NCBI GenBank assembly: GCA_963601915.1
Contig: CAVCGL010000018.1
Coordinates: forward strand, 1-46,441
DNA from: Butyricicoccus_A sp963601915
GTDB lineage: Bacteria; Bacillota; Clostridia; Oscillospirales; Butyricicoccaceae
DNA length: 46,441 nucleotides
Reading direction: 5' to 3'
Position numbers and translations under genes: made by a program. The notes below the pieces were generated by a model, which made no database searches, had not been told where the DNA came from, and saw nothing but the letters and a program-made list of their open reading frames with translations. Shown here piece by piece: positions 30,104 through 38,546 of the stretch (position 1 is its first letter; every line of letters begins with the position of its first letter).

Positions 30104-32418
30104 GATTACCAGATTCCAGAGAGCCGGGAAAGTATGTCGGTGCGCCGATTGTCAAAAAGGACGCAGAAGCACTGGTCACCGGCAAGCCGGTATACGCAGA
30201 CGATCTGGCACCGGATAACTGTCTGATTATTAAAATTCTGCGCTCTCCGCACGCCCATGCTATGATTCGGGAGATTGACACCTCGAAAGCCAAGCTCGTG
30301 CCGGGCGTTGCCTGTGTCTTGACATACAAGGATGTTCCGCAGCATCGGTTTACACAGGCGGGACAGACCTTCCTCGAAGCATCGCCGTATGACCGATATA
30401 TTCTCGATCAGCACGTGCGGTTTGTCGGAGATGAAGTGGCCATTGTTGCGGCAGAGACAGAAAAGGCTGCCAATAAGGCACTCAAGCTGATTAAAGTACA
30501 GTACGATGTCCTGCCTGCGATTTTGGATTTCCGCGAGTCCTTGGACAATGAGACCTTGATTCATCCGGAGGATGACTGGACGGAGAGCGATTGGAGCCAC
30601 GGCGACAACAAGCGCAATTCCGTCTATCACGAGGATGTGAGCCATGGCGATGTCGATGCGGTGTTTGCGTCCTGTGATGAGGTAATCGAAGAGACCTACC
30701 ATACCATTGAGGATCAGCAGGCGATGATGGAGCCGTTTACGGCGAATTGCTGGATGGATACCTATGGCAGATTGGTCATCCAGAGCGCGACGCAGATTCC
30801 GTTCCATGTTCGCCGCAATATGGCCAATGCGCTGGGCATCCCGAAGAGCAAGATTCGTGTCATCAAGCCGCGCATTGGCGGCGGATTTGGCGCGAAGCAG
30901 ACGGCGGTTGTCGAGCGGTTTCCGGCGGTTGTCACGTGGCTGACCGGCAGACCGAGCAAGATTTACTATACGCGCGAGGAGACCATGATTGCGGGCAGCG
31001 CGCGCCATGAGATGGAAGTAACCGTCAAGCTGGGCGCCATGAAGGACGGTACCATTCGTGCCATTGAGATTCATGCGCTGTCTAATACCGGCGCATACGG
31101 CGAGCACGGCCCAACGACCATCGGTCTGGTAGGACATAAATCTATTCCGCTGTACAGCGGCAAGTATGAGGCGTTTCGTTTTGTTGCAAATACCGTATAC
31201 AGCAATCATCCGAGTGCCGGTGCGTATCGCGGTTATGGCGCGACACAGGGCGTTTTTGCGATGGAGAACACGGTCAATTTGATGGCGCATAAGCTGGGTA
31301 TTGATCCGGTAAAAATTCGAGAGCACAATATGCTGCATGAGGGCGACGTCATGACGGCGTATAACAATGAGACCGCCAACGCCTGCGCACTGGATCAGTG
31401 TATGGCACGCTGCAAGGAGATGATGAACTGGGACGAGAAATTCCCGGCAAAGACCCTGCCGAATGGACATATTCGCAGTGTCGGTGTGGCAATGGCTATG
31501 CAGGGCAGCTGTATTAGCTTTGTCGATGAGGCAAACGTCACCATCAAGATGAACGATGATGGATTCTATAGCCTGCTCGTGGGCAGTACGGATATGGGTA
31601 CCGGCAGTGATACCATTTTGGCACAGATGGCGGCAGATGTTCTGGAATGCGATTTGGACGATGTTGTCACCTATGGTGTAGATACCGATACATCGCCATA
31701 TGATTCCGGTTCTTATGCATCGTCCACCACCTATTTGACCGGCAATGCCGTGGTCAAGGCGGCAGAGCAGCTGCGCCAAAACATCACGGAGCAGGCGGCA
31801 AAGCGTCTGGAATGCCCGAAGGATGAAGTGGAGTTTGACGGTAAGGTGCTGACCTGCGTGAGCACCGGCAACAGCATTACGCTGAAAGATTTGGCCAATC
31901 AGCTGCAAGGCGGTACAGAAGGCTGGCAGAGTGTCACTGCGGGCGGCAACAGTCCGGTTTCTCCTCCGCCGTACATGGTTGGCATGGTAGAAATTGATCT
32001 GGATCCGGAGACCGGCAAGGTCGTTCCGCTCAAATATACCGCCTGCGTGGACTGCGGCACGGTTGTCAACCCGAATCTGGCGCGTGTGCAGACAGAAGGC
32101 GGCTTGATGCAGGGTCTGGGTATGGCGCTGTATGAAGGACAGAATTACAGCGACACGGGCTTCAATCGGATGCGCAATTTTATGCAGTATAAAATTCCGA
32201 CGCGTATGGATGTCCCGGACATTGAAGTGGATTTCCGCCAGAGCTATGAGCCGACGGGGCCGTTTGGCGCGAAGAGCATCGGCGAAATTGTCATCAATAC
32301 GCCGTCTCCGGCACTTGCCCATGCGATTTTCAATGCGACGGGTGTTATGCATCATGAGCTGCCGATTTTGCCGGAGCACGTATGGCGCGGTATCCAGCAG
32401 AAGAAACAGCAGGGATGA
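30100..32418 (+). CDS. xdhA: Selenium-dependent molybdenum hydroxylase, large Mo-binding subunit
   Basis: 772 aa, catalytic subunit of a xanthine dehydrogenase-like enzyme that hydroxylates a purine or related heterocycle. Cofactor and active-site motifs: QSATQIPF 228-235, GGGFGAKQ 260-267, GAYRGYG 374-380, GSTDMGTGSD 495-504, and Glu729 in GAKSIGE as the proposed base. It lacks the N-terminal Fe-S and FAD domains of eukaryotic XDH, which are separate genes here. The selD/yqeB/yqeC context marks it as a selenium-ligand enzyme. Substrate (xanthine, hypoxanthine, nicotinate or other) cannot be read with certainty; the NCS2 permease downstream supports a purine. Good AGAAGGAGG ribosome binding site. 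Confidence 0.93.
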   Translation: MRLPDSREPGKYVGAPIVKKDAEALVTGKPVYADDLAPDNCLIIKILRSPHAHAMIREIDTSKAKLVPGVACVLTYKDVPQHRFTQAGQTFLEASPYDRYILDQHVRFVGDEVAIVAAETEKAANKALKLIKVQYDVLPAILDFRESLDNETLIHPEDDWTESDWSHGDNKRNSVYHEDVSHGDVDAVFASCDEVIEETYHTIEDQQAMMEPFTANCWMDTYGRLVIQSATQIPFHVRRNMANALGIPKSKIRVIKPRIGGGFGAKQTAVVERFPAVVTWLTGRPSKIYYTREETMIAGSARHEMEVTVKLGAMKDGTIRAIEIHALSNTGAYGEHGPTTIGLVGHKSIPLYSGKYEAFRFVANTVYSNHPSAGAYRGYGATQGVFAMENTVNLMAHKLGIDPVKIREHNMLHEGDVMTAYNNETANACALDQCMARCKEMMNWDEKFPAKTLPNGHIRSVGVAMAMQGSCISFVDEANVTIKMNDDGFYSLLVGSTDMGTGSDTILAQMAADVLECDLDDVVTYGVDTDTSPYDSGSYASSTTYLTGNAVVKAAEQLRQNITEQAAKRLECPKDEVEFDGKVLTCVSTGNSITLKDLANQLQGGTEGWQSVTAGGNSPVSPPPYMVGMVEIDLDPETGKVVPLKYTACVDCGTVVNPNLARVQTEGGLMQGLGMALYEGQNYSDTGFNRMRNFMQYKIPTRMDVPDIEVDFRQSYEPTGPFGAKSIGEIVINTPSPALAHAIFNATGVMHHELPILPEHVWRGIQQKKQQG

Positions 32419-33017
32419 TTGCGTGTATTTTGCTGGCGTCCGGCTTTGGACGGCGGTTTGGATCCAATAAGCTGTTGTATGAGATTGATGGCGCACCCAT
32501 GTATCAGTATGCGCTGGAGCTGCTGCACACCTTGTCTCAGCAGACAATAAACGGACAGACGGTACAGGTCATTGTTGTCAGTCAGTATCCGCGCATTGAA
32601 CAGCACGCACAGAGACTGGGCATGCAGGCGGTGCACAATGCGGATGCTGCGGAAGGAATCGCGGCATCCGTTCGCCACGGTGTGTGTGCGGCGCGGCGCG
32701 CCGATTGGCTGGCATTCTTTACCGCCGACCAACCGGAGCTGCGGGCGGAAACCGTTCGGGAGTTTTTGACGCAGGCGATACAAAGCGGAAAGCCATTGGC
32801 ATCGGTTGCATCAGACGGACAGCCGGGCAATCCGACCCTGTTTTCCGGCGCGTGGCGCGAACAGCTGCTGCGGCTGTCCGGCGATACCGGCGGGCGGAAA
32901 ATCATGAAGCAGCATCCGGATGATATTTTCTGGTTTGACATTCCGCAGCGGGAACGGCGCGATTGGGATGTTCCCATATTGACAAATGAGAGCGGATTCA
33001 GTACAATGAAACCATAA
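32415..33017 (+). CDS. mocA: MocA-like molybdenum cofactor cytidylyltransferase
   Basis: 200 aa. A nucleotidyltransferase with ILLASGFGRRFGSNKLL at the start (nucleotide-binding loop) and FFTADQPEL near residue 103 (metal-binding Asp). It adds CMP to molybdopterin, giving the cytosine dinucleotide cofactor used by bacterial molybdenum hydroxylases. It starts in an ATGA overlap with xdhA. The last codons contain a consensus promoter for the following genes. Confidence 0.88.
   Translation: MIACILLASGFGRRFGSNKLLYEIDGAPMYQYALELLHTLSQQTINGQTVQVIVVSQYPRIEQHAQRLGMQAVHNADAAEGIAASVRHGVCAARRADWLAFFTADQPELRAETVREFLTQAIQSGKPLASVASDGQPGNPTLFSGAWREQLLRLSGDTGGRKIMKQHPDDIFWFDIPQRERRDWDVPILTNESGFSTMKP
32979..33007 (+). 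promoter_or_regulatory. Internal promoter for the molybdenum-cofactor genes
   Basis: TTGACA (32979-32984), exactly 17 bases, TACAAT (33002-33007), within the 3' end of mocA. The start point (about 33014) lies just before a terminator hairpin. Confidence 0.7.
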
Positions 33018-33032
33018 AGAAGTGACCACGTG

Positions 33033-33069
33033 AGAACTCGTATTCTTTGAGAGAGTACGAGTTCTTTTT
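33033..33069 (+). terminator. Leader terminator/attenuator upstream of the modE-like gene
   Basis: A 14-bp stem (33033-33046 with 33052-33065, one G:T pair), 5-base loop and T-run to 33069. A second hairpin, GAGTGTCTT/AAGACATTC (about 33079-33100), follows before the ribosome binding site. Placed between a promoter and its gene, it looks like an attenuator. Confidence 0.75.
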
Positions 33070-33117
33070 GAAAAGGCGAGTGTCTTGAAAAAGACATTCG
33101 AAAAATAGGAGCATCTC

Positions 33118-33495
33118 ATGAGTTATCCATTTAACAAAAAACTGCGTTCCAATCCGCGCGTGCGGCTGTATGCAGAGGATGACCGATTTTTTGGACCGGG
33201 AACCAAGGATTTGCTGGCGGGTATCCGAGCAACCGGCTCGGTACAGCAGGCGTGTGCAGAGATGGGACTGTCCTATTCTAAAGGACGGCATATGATTCGG
33301 CACATGGAAGCGGCGCTGGAGACCACGCTTGTCGAGCGCACGCGCGGCGGTGCAGGCGGCGGAAGCGCCAAGCTGACACCGGCGGGAGCGTATCTGCTTG
33401 ACCGGTTCACAGCGTATGAACGGGACGTCAAGCAGTACGCCGAACGGCAGTTGGCGCAGTATTTTCCTGTGCAGACGAGAGGAGAGAACGTATGA
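33118..33495 (+). CDS. ModE-like winged-helix molybdate regulator (DNA-binding domain only)
   Basis: 125 aa. The LysR-like winged helix of ModE: FGPGTKDLLAGIRATGSVQQACAEMGLSYSKG (about 25-56), the wing KLTPAGAYLLDRF (about 89-101). It lacks ModE's C-terminal molybdate-binding MOP domains, so it may sense molybdate indirectly or not at all. Likely controls mod or cofactor genes. Good AGGAGCATCTC ribosome binding site; stop overlaps the MoeA-like start (ATGA). Confidence 0.85.
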   Translation: MSYPFNKKLRSNPRVRLYAEDDRFFGPGTKDLLAGIRATGSVQQACAEMGLSYSKGRHMIRHMEAALETTLVERTRGGAGGGSAKLTPAGAYLLDRFTAYERDVKQYAERQLAQYFPVQTRGENV

Positions 33496-34517
33496 AACTG
33501 ATACGAACGGAAGATGCCGTGGGACAGGTGCTGTGCCATGACATCACACAGATTATCAAGGGCGTGACAAAGGATGCCGTGTTCCGCAAGGGACATATCA
33601 TTCGAGAAGAGGATATTCCTGTGCTGCTCAGCGTCGGCAAGGAGCATCTGTATATCTGGGAAAACAACGAGAACATGCTGCATGAAAATGAAGCGGCAGA
33701 AATTCTGCGGGATATTTGCCAGGGAGACTATATGCACGCCTCAGAAGCCAAGGAAGGCAAGATTGAGCTGATTGCGGACAGAGATGGCCTGCTTATGGTG
33801 GATTTGGATGGCTTGCGCCGCGTCAACAGTCTCGGTGAAATGATGATTGCGACGCAGCCGTCTGGCTTTGTCGTAAAAAAAGGCGCGAAGCTGTGCGGCA
33901 CACGCATCATTCCGCTGGTCATTGAGAAGGAAAAAATGCAGCGCGCAAAAGAAGCAGCGGGCGAGAAGCCGCTCATCCAGCTGTATCCGCTCAAGAAAAA
34001 GACCTTTGGTGTCGTGACGACGGGAAGTGAAGTCGCCAAGGGACTGATAAAAGACACGTTTACCGATGTCATTGTGCAGAAGCTCGGAGAATACGGCTGT
34101 ACCATGACGGCGCATGTCTGTCCGGGCGATGATGCGGCGGTCATTACGCAAGCGATTCAAACTATGCTGGACGATGGCTGTGAGATGGTATTTTGTACGG
34201 GCGGTATGAGCGTTGATCCCGATGACCGCACGCCGCTCGCCATTCGCAATACCGGCGCGCAGATCGTCTCGTATGGCGCACCGGTTCTGCCGGGAGCGAT
34301 GTTTCTTGCCTCTTATATGCCGGATGGCCGTCCGGTATGTGGATTGCCCGGCTGCGTGATGTATGCGAAGCGGACGATTTTCGATTTGGTTTTGCCGCGC
34401 TTGCTGGCGGACGTACCGATTACCGCCCAGTGGCTGGCGGGACTCGGAAACGGCGGCTTATGTCTCAATTGCGAGGTTTGCCATTTCCCGAACTGCGGCT
34501 TTGGAAAGGGTGTATAA
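33492..34517 (+). CDS. MoeA-like molybdopterin-binding protein
   Basis: 341 aa. The C-terminal MoCF_biosynth domain (about 170-310) has TTGSEV, FCTGGMSVDPDDRTP and LPGCVMYAKR, which bind molybdopterin. The N-terminal part is shorter than classical MoeA (about 400 aa). A Cys-rich tail (CLNCEVCHFPNCGFGKG) is unlike E. coli MoeA. The family is common beside clostridial molybdenum hydroxylases and probably inserts molybdate or hands over the cofactor. Start ATG overlaps the modE-like stop. Confidence 0.85.
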   Translation: MKLIRTEDAVGQVLCHDITQIIKGVTKDAVFRKGHIIREEDIPVLLSVGKEHLYIWENNENMLHENEAAEILRDICQGDYMHASEAKEGKIELIADRDGLLMVDLDGLRRVNSLGEMMIATQPSGFVVKKGAKLCGTRIIPLVIEKEKMQRAKEAAGEKPLIQLYPLKKKTFGVVTTGSEVAKGLIKDTFTDVIVQKLGEYGCTMTAHVCPGDDAAVITQAIQTMLDDGCEMVFCTGGMSVDPDDRTPLAIRNTGAQIVSYGAPVLPGAMFLASYMPDGRPVCGLPGCVMYAKRTIFDLVLPRLLADVPITAQWLAGLGNGGLCLNCEVCHFPNCGFGKGV

Positions 34518-34520
34518 GCA

Positions 34521-35012
34521 ATGGAACACAAGCTCACGCATATTGACCAAGCGGGCAACGCGGTCATGGTTGATGTCGGCGAAAAGCAGGTCACGCATCG
34601 AACGGCTGTCGCGCGCGGTGAGATTCACATGAATGCCGAGGCGTTTGCGGCTGTACAGCAGGGCACGGCAAAGAAGGGCGATGTGCTGGGTGTCGCGCAG
34701 ATTGCGGGCATTATGGCGGCAAAAAAAACAGCAGATTTGATTCCGCTGTGCCATCGCTTGAACTTGACCAATTGTAAGGTGACGTTTTCCCTGCTGCCGG
34801 AACAAAACGCCATTGAAGCGCAGTGCCGTGTCGCCTGCGACGGCAAGACCGGCGTCGAGATGGAAGCCCTGACCGGATGCAATCTCGCCTTGCTGACGAT
34901 TTATGATATGCTCAAAGCATTGGATAAACGAATGGAAATCACAGCGGTGCATCTGATCGAAAAGCACGGCGGCCGCAGCGGCGATTTTTCCTTTGAACAG
35001 GTGGAGCCGTGA
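34521..35012 (+). CDS. moaC: Cyclic pyranopterin monophosphate synthase
   Basis: 163 aa. Together with MoaA it makes cPMP, the first molybdopterin precursor. Conserved KKTADLIPLCH (about 68-79) and TIYDMLKALDKRM (about 126-138) are present, with HLIEKHGGRSGDF near the end. Normally the motif reads LCHPL; here it is LCHRL, an unusual Pro-to-Arg change beside the conserved His. It starts 3 bases after the MoeA-like stop and overlaps moaA by four bases. Confidence 0.92.
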   Translation: MEHKLTHIDQAGNAVMVDVGEKQVTHRTAVARGEIHMNAEAFAAVQQGTAKKGDVLGVAQIAGIMAAKKTADLIPLCHRLNLTNCKVTFSLLPEQNAIEAQCRVACDGKTGVEMEALTGCNLALLTIYDMLKALDKRMEITAVHLIEKHGGRSGDFSFEQVEP

Positions 35013-35974
35013 CCGATCAATTTGGAAGACAAATCAATTATTTGCGCGTATCCATTACAGACCGCTGCAATCTCAACTGCTTGTATTGTATGCCGAATGG
35101 CGTGCCGTTATTGCAGCACACAGATATTCTACGTTATGAAGAAATTGTGCGGCTGGTGCGCATTGCCGCTTCTCTGGGCATCACCAAGGTGCGCATTACC
35201 GGCGGGGAACCGCTGGTGCGCAGGGGCTGCGCAGACTTGATTCGGATGCTGCATGACATTCCGGAAATTGAGACTGTTGCCCTGACGACAAACGGCGTGT
35301 TGCTGCCGGAACTGCTGCCGGATTTGGTACAGGCAGGCTTACAAGCGGTGAATATCAGTCTGGATACGCTGCAGCCGGAGCGGTTTCGGGCGATTACCGG
35401 ACGGGATACCATGCCGGATTGGCAGACACTGCTGCGGGCGTGTGTACAGGAGGGATTGAAAACCAAAACCAATACCGTTTTGCTGGCGGAAAATCGAGAG
35501 GAATGGGAAGATATTGCTGCGTTGGCGCAGGAGCTTCCGATTTCCGTTCGATTTATCGAGCAGATGCCGTTGGGACAGGACAGTGTATGTGCATCCGGCG
35601 ATGCGGAACAGGTGCTGCGTTTGCTGCGTAGCCGTTGGAGCGATGTGCATCCGGTGCAGACGCAGGACAGCAGTGCCCCGGCGCGATACTACGGCAGCGA
35701 GCAATGGGTCGGTCAGGTGGGACTGATTGCACCGATGACCCATCGGTTTTGCAGGTCGTGCAATCGCGTGCGCCTGACGAGTACCGGGCAACTCAAGCCG
35801 TGTCTGAGCTATGGAACGCATACCGATTTGCGCAGCTTGCTGCGCTCCGGCGCATCGGATGATGTCCTGCGGAAAGTCATGCGCCAGAGCATCTATCACA
35901 AGCCGGAGACACATTGTTTCGGAAGCGGGAAAACAGGCGCAGAGCGACAGACGATGAATCGAATTGGAGGATAG
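35009..35974 (+). CDS. moaA: GTP 3',8-cyclase (radical SAM)
   Basis: 321 aa, first enzyme of molybdenum cofactor synthesis. The N-terminal radical-SAM 4Fe-4S cluster has Cys20, Cys24 and Cys27; the C-terminal GTP-binding 4Fe-4S cluster has Cys248, Cys251 and Cys265. The protein ends in the conserved Gly-Gly tail needed for activity. GTG start at 35009 overlaps the moaC stop (GTGA). Length is typical. Confidence 0.95.
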   Translation: MTDQFGRQINYLRVSITDRCNLNCLYCMPNGVPLLQHTDILRYEEIVRLVRIAASLGITKVRITGGEPLVRRGCADLIRMLHDIPEIETVALTTNGVLLPELLPDLVQAGLQAVNISLDTLQPERFRAITGRDTMPDWQTLLRACVQEGLKTKTNTVLLAENREEWEDIAALAQELPISVRFIEQMPLGQDSVCASGDAEQVLRLLRSRWSDVHPVQTQDSSAPARYYGSEQWVGQVGLIAPMTHRFCRSCNRVRLTSTGQLKPCLSYGTHTDLRSLLRSGASDDVLRKVMRQSIYHKPETHCFGSGKTGAERQTMNRIGG

Positions 35975-35975
35975 C

Positions 35976-36911
35976 ATGGGAATTGTGACAGCAATTTGCA
36001 TCAGTGAAACGCGCGGTACACCCAAGAAGCCGATTGCCGAGGCGCAGTTTGTGCCGGATTACGGCATACAGGGAGATGCACACGCGGGAAACTGGCATCG
36101 GCAGGTCAGCCTGCTGCAGCAGGAAAAAATTGATGCCTTTCGGGCGCGCGGCGTGCCGGTGGAAGCGGGTGCATTTGGTGAAAATCTTGCCGTGACAGGC
36201 ATTGATTTTCGTGCCTTGCCGGTGGGAACCCAATTACAGTGCGGCGAAGTTTTGCTGGAAATCACACAGATCGGCAAGGAATGTCATACACACTGCGCGA
36301 TATATCAGCGCGTCGGGGACTGCATCATGCCGCGAGAGGGCGTATTTGCACGGGTGCTGCACGGTGGAACGATTGCTGTCGGGGCAGAGATGCAGGTCGT
36401 TGCACGGACACAGCCGTTTCCGTTTCAGGCGGCGGTGATTACGCTGAGCGATGCCGGTGCGGCGGGAACGCGAGAGGATAAAAGCGGTCCGATGATTGCG
36501 CAGCGGCTGCGGGAAACCGGTTATACGGTGATCGAACAGCTGCTGCTGCCGGACGGACGGGAAGCGCTGGAACGCGAACTGATTCGCTTGTGCGATCAGC
36601 GGCAGCCGGATTTGATTTTGACGACTGGCGGAACGGGATTTTCTCTGAGAGATGTCACGCCGGAGGCAACGCTTGCCGTGGCAGACAGACAGGTGCCCGG
36701 TATTGCCGAGGCGATTCGGGCGGAATCCATGAAGATTACCAAGCGGGCCATGCTGTCACGGGCAATTTCCGTCATTCGCGGACGAACGCTGATTATCAAC
36801 CTGCCTGGCAGCCCAAAGGCTTGCATGGAGACGATGGATGTGTTTATGGATACCATACCACATGGATTAGGACTTTTGCGCGGGACAGTACATGACTGCG
36901 CACGAGCATAA
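35976..36911 (+). CDS. MOSC-MogA/MoaB fusion protein
   Basis: 311 aa. Residues 1-150 form a MOSC domain (GIQGDAHAG, VSLLQQEKI, EAGAFGENL; Cys around 105-109 in GKECHTHC), a sulfur-carrier fold linked to molybdenum-cofactor sulfuration. Residues about 155-311 are a MogA/MoaB molybdopterin adenylyltransferase domain (AVITLSDAGAAGTREDKSG, TTGGTGFSLRDVTPEAT, LPGSPKACMETM). It should adenylate molybdopterin before metal insertion. ATG 35976 follows TTGGAGG. The fusion couples two steps on one chain. Confidence 0.9.
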   Translation: MGIVTAICISETRGTPKKPIAEAQFVPDYGIQGDAHAGNWHRQVSLLQQEKIDAFRARGVPVEAGAFGENLAVTGIDFRALPVGTQLQCGEVLLEITQIGKECHTHCAIYQRVGDCIMPREGVFARVLHGGTIAVGAEMQVVARTQPFPFQAAVITLSDAGAAGTREDKSGPMIAQRLRETGYTVIEQLLLPDGREALERELIRLCDQRQPDLILTTGGTGFSLRDVTPEATLAVADRQVPGIAEAIRAESMKITKRAMLSRAISVIRGRTLIINLPGSPKACMETMDVFMDTIPHGLGLLRGTVHDCARA

Positions 36912-36940
36912 ATTATTTTTTTCAAAAGGAGTACCATCAC

Positions 36941-37810
36941 ATGAAAAAGAAAACCAAAGCGATGGCAGCGCTGCTGGCGCTGGCAATGACCATGACTGCC
37001 GGTCTGACCGGATGCGGCAGCACAAGCACAAACACCAACGCGGACACCGGCTCGGCATCCGATTCCAGTGAAAAGACCGAACTGGTCGTTTTTGCGGCGG
37101 CATCCATGACGGAGACGCTGAATCAGATCAAGACCGACTATGAGGCACAGCACAAGGACATCACGCTGACCTACAATTTCGATTCCTCCGGTACGCTCAA
37201 GACCCAGATTCAGGAAGGCGCGACCTGCGATGTATTCATTTCTGCGGCACAAAAGCAGATGGATCAGCTGGACGCTTCCAAGGATGAGACGGCAAATCCG
37301 GAAAAGCTGGATTTTGTCAATAGCGACAGCCGCATTGACCTTCTGGAAAACAAGGTTGCTCTGGTCGTTCCGGACAACAACCCGAAAAACATTCAGAGCT
37401 TTGACGATCTCAAGAGCAAGCTGGAGAGCGGCGATGTGCTGATGGCGATGGGCAACAGTGATGTGCCGGTCGGTCAGTACACCCAGAAGATTTTGCAGTA
37501 TTTTGGACTGGATGAGAAGGCGCTGGCAGACGCTGGTGAAATCACCTATGGCTCCAATGTAAAGGAAGTTACCACGCAGGTTTCCGAGGGCAGTGCGGAT
37601 TGTGGCATTGTCTACTACACCGATGCGTACAGCGCAGGTCTGAAGGTTGTCGGTGAAGCGACAGAGGAAATGTGCGGCAAGACCATTTATCCGGCGGCCG
37701 TGATGAAGAACAGCCAGCATCAGGAGGAAGCACAGGAATTCCTGGATTATCTTCACAGCGATGCTGCATCTAAGGTATTTGAAAAGGTCGGCTTTGTAGC
37801 TGTCAAGTAA
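36941..37810 (+). CDS. modA: Molybdate ABC transporter substrate-binding lipoprotein
   Basis: 289 aa. A lipoprotein signal peptide with lipobox LTGC (Cys25) is followed by a Thr/Asn/Ser linker. The periplasmic-binding-type domain (about 45-289) has the ModA start VFAAASMTETL and FDSSGTLKTQIQEGATCDVFISA, which binds oxyanions. It captures molybdate (or tungstate) outside the membrane for ModBC. AAAGGAG precedes the ATG. A hairpin after the gene may reduce modBC expression. Confidence 0.92.
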   Translation: MKKKTKAMAALLALAMTMTAGLTGCGSTSTNTNADTGSASDSSEKTELVVFAAASMTETLNQIKTDYEAQHKDITLTYNFDSSGTLKTQIQEGATCDVFISAAQKQMDQLDASKDETANPEKLDFVNSDSRIDLLENKVALVVPDNNPKNIQSFDDLKSKLESGDVLMAMGNSDVPVGQYTQKILQYFGLDEKALADAGEITYGSNVKEVTTQVSEGSADCGIVYYTDAYSAGLKVVGEATEEMCGKTIYPAAVMKNSQHQEEAQEFLDYLHSDAASKVFEKVGFVAVK

Positions 37811-37822
37811 GAAACAGGCAGA

Positions 37823-37857
37823 CAGATCAGAGGAGAGCACTCTTCTGGTCTGTTTCC
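37823..37857 (+). terminator. Partial terminator between modA and modB
   Basis: A 13-bp stem (37823-37835 with 37840-37852, two G:T pairs), AGCA loop, then TTTCCTT. A weak T-run suggests partial termination, giving more binding protein than transporter. Confidence 0.6.
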
Positions 37858-37877
37858 TTATTTAATTAGGAGGCTCT

Positions 37878-38546
37878 ATGGACTGGTATCCCTTATGGAA
37901 TTCGCTGCGCATTGCCGGCATCAGCTGTGTGCTCGTATTTTTTGTCGGCATTTTTTGCGCGTACTATGCGGCACGGCTGCCGCGTACCCTCAAAGGAATC
38001 TTGGATGTTGTTTTGACCTTGCCGATGGTGCTTCCGCCGACGGTATGCGGCTATTTTTTGCTGCTGATTTTTGGCGTCAAACGTCCGCTGGGACAGTGGT
38101 TAGCACAATATGGCATTCAGTTTGTCATGACTTGGTACGGCGGCATTCTGGCAGCGGCGTTTGTCTCATTTCCGCTGATGTATCGGACAGCGCGCGGCGC
38201 GTTTGAAGCCTTTGATCCGAATCTTGCCTATGCAGGCAAAACGCTGGGACTGTCCAATACCTATATTTTCTGGCGCATTCGGATGCCTGCGTGCAGACAG
38301 GGAATTCTGGCGGGAACGGTGCTGACGTTTGCGCGTGCGCTCGGTGAATACGGCGCGACCAGTATGCTGATCGGCTATACACCGAAAAAAACGGCGACGA
38401 TTTCCACCACGGTGTATCAGCTGTGGCGCACCAATGACTCTGTCGGTGCATGGAAATGGGTGCTGGTCAATCTTGCCATCAGCACGGTTGTTCTGCTGTC
38501 CGTCAATCTCCTGGAGAACAAACAGAAAAAGGCGGTGAAAGTATGA
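37878..38546 (+). CDS. modB: Molybdate ABC transporter permease
   Basis: 222 aa, inner-membrane permease with about 5 transmembrane helices. The EAA loop that contacts ModC is FDPNLAYAGKTLGLSNTYIFWRI region (about 113-137). PLPMVLPPTVCGYFLLLIFG-like segment near 48-66 is typical of ModB/CysTW permeases. ATG follows AGGAGG. Overlaps modC (ATGA). Confidence 0.92.
   Translation: MDWYPLWNSLRIAGISCVLVFFVGIFCAYYAARLPRTLKGILDVVLTLPMVLPPTVCGYFLLLIFGVKRPLGQWLAQYGIQFVMTWYGGILAAAFVSFPLMYRTARGAFEAFDPNLAYAGKTLGLSNTYIFWRIRMPACRQGILAGTVLTFARALGEYGATSMLIGYTPKKTATISTTVYQLWRTNDSVGAWKWVLVNLAISTVVLLSVNLLENKQKKAVKV

Noticed and set aside
30106..32547. 813-codon leftward open frame
   Set aside because: Shadow of xdhA; composition is unlike a real protein (rich in Arg, His, Ile and Cys without domains) and there is no ribosome binding site.
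33014..33117. Molybdenum-cofactor riboswitch
   Set aside because: The leader is only about 100 nt and shows two simple hairpins, not the multi-helix Moco aptamer.
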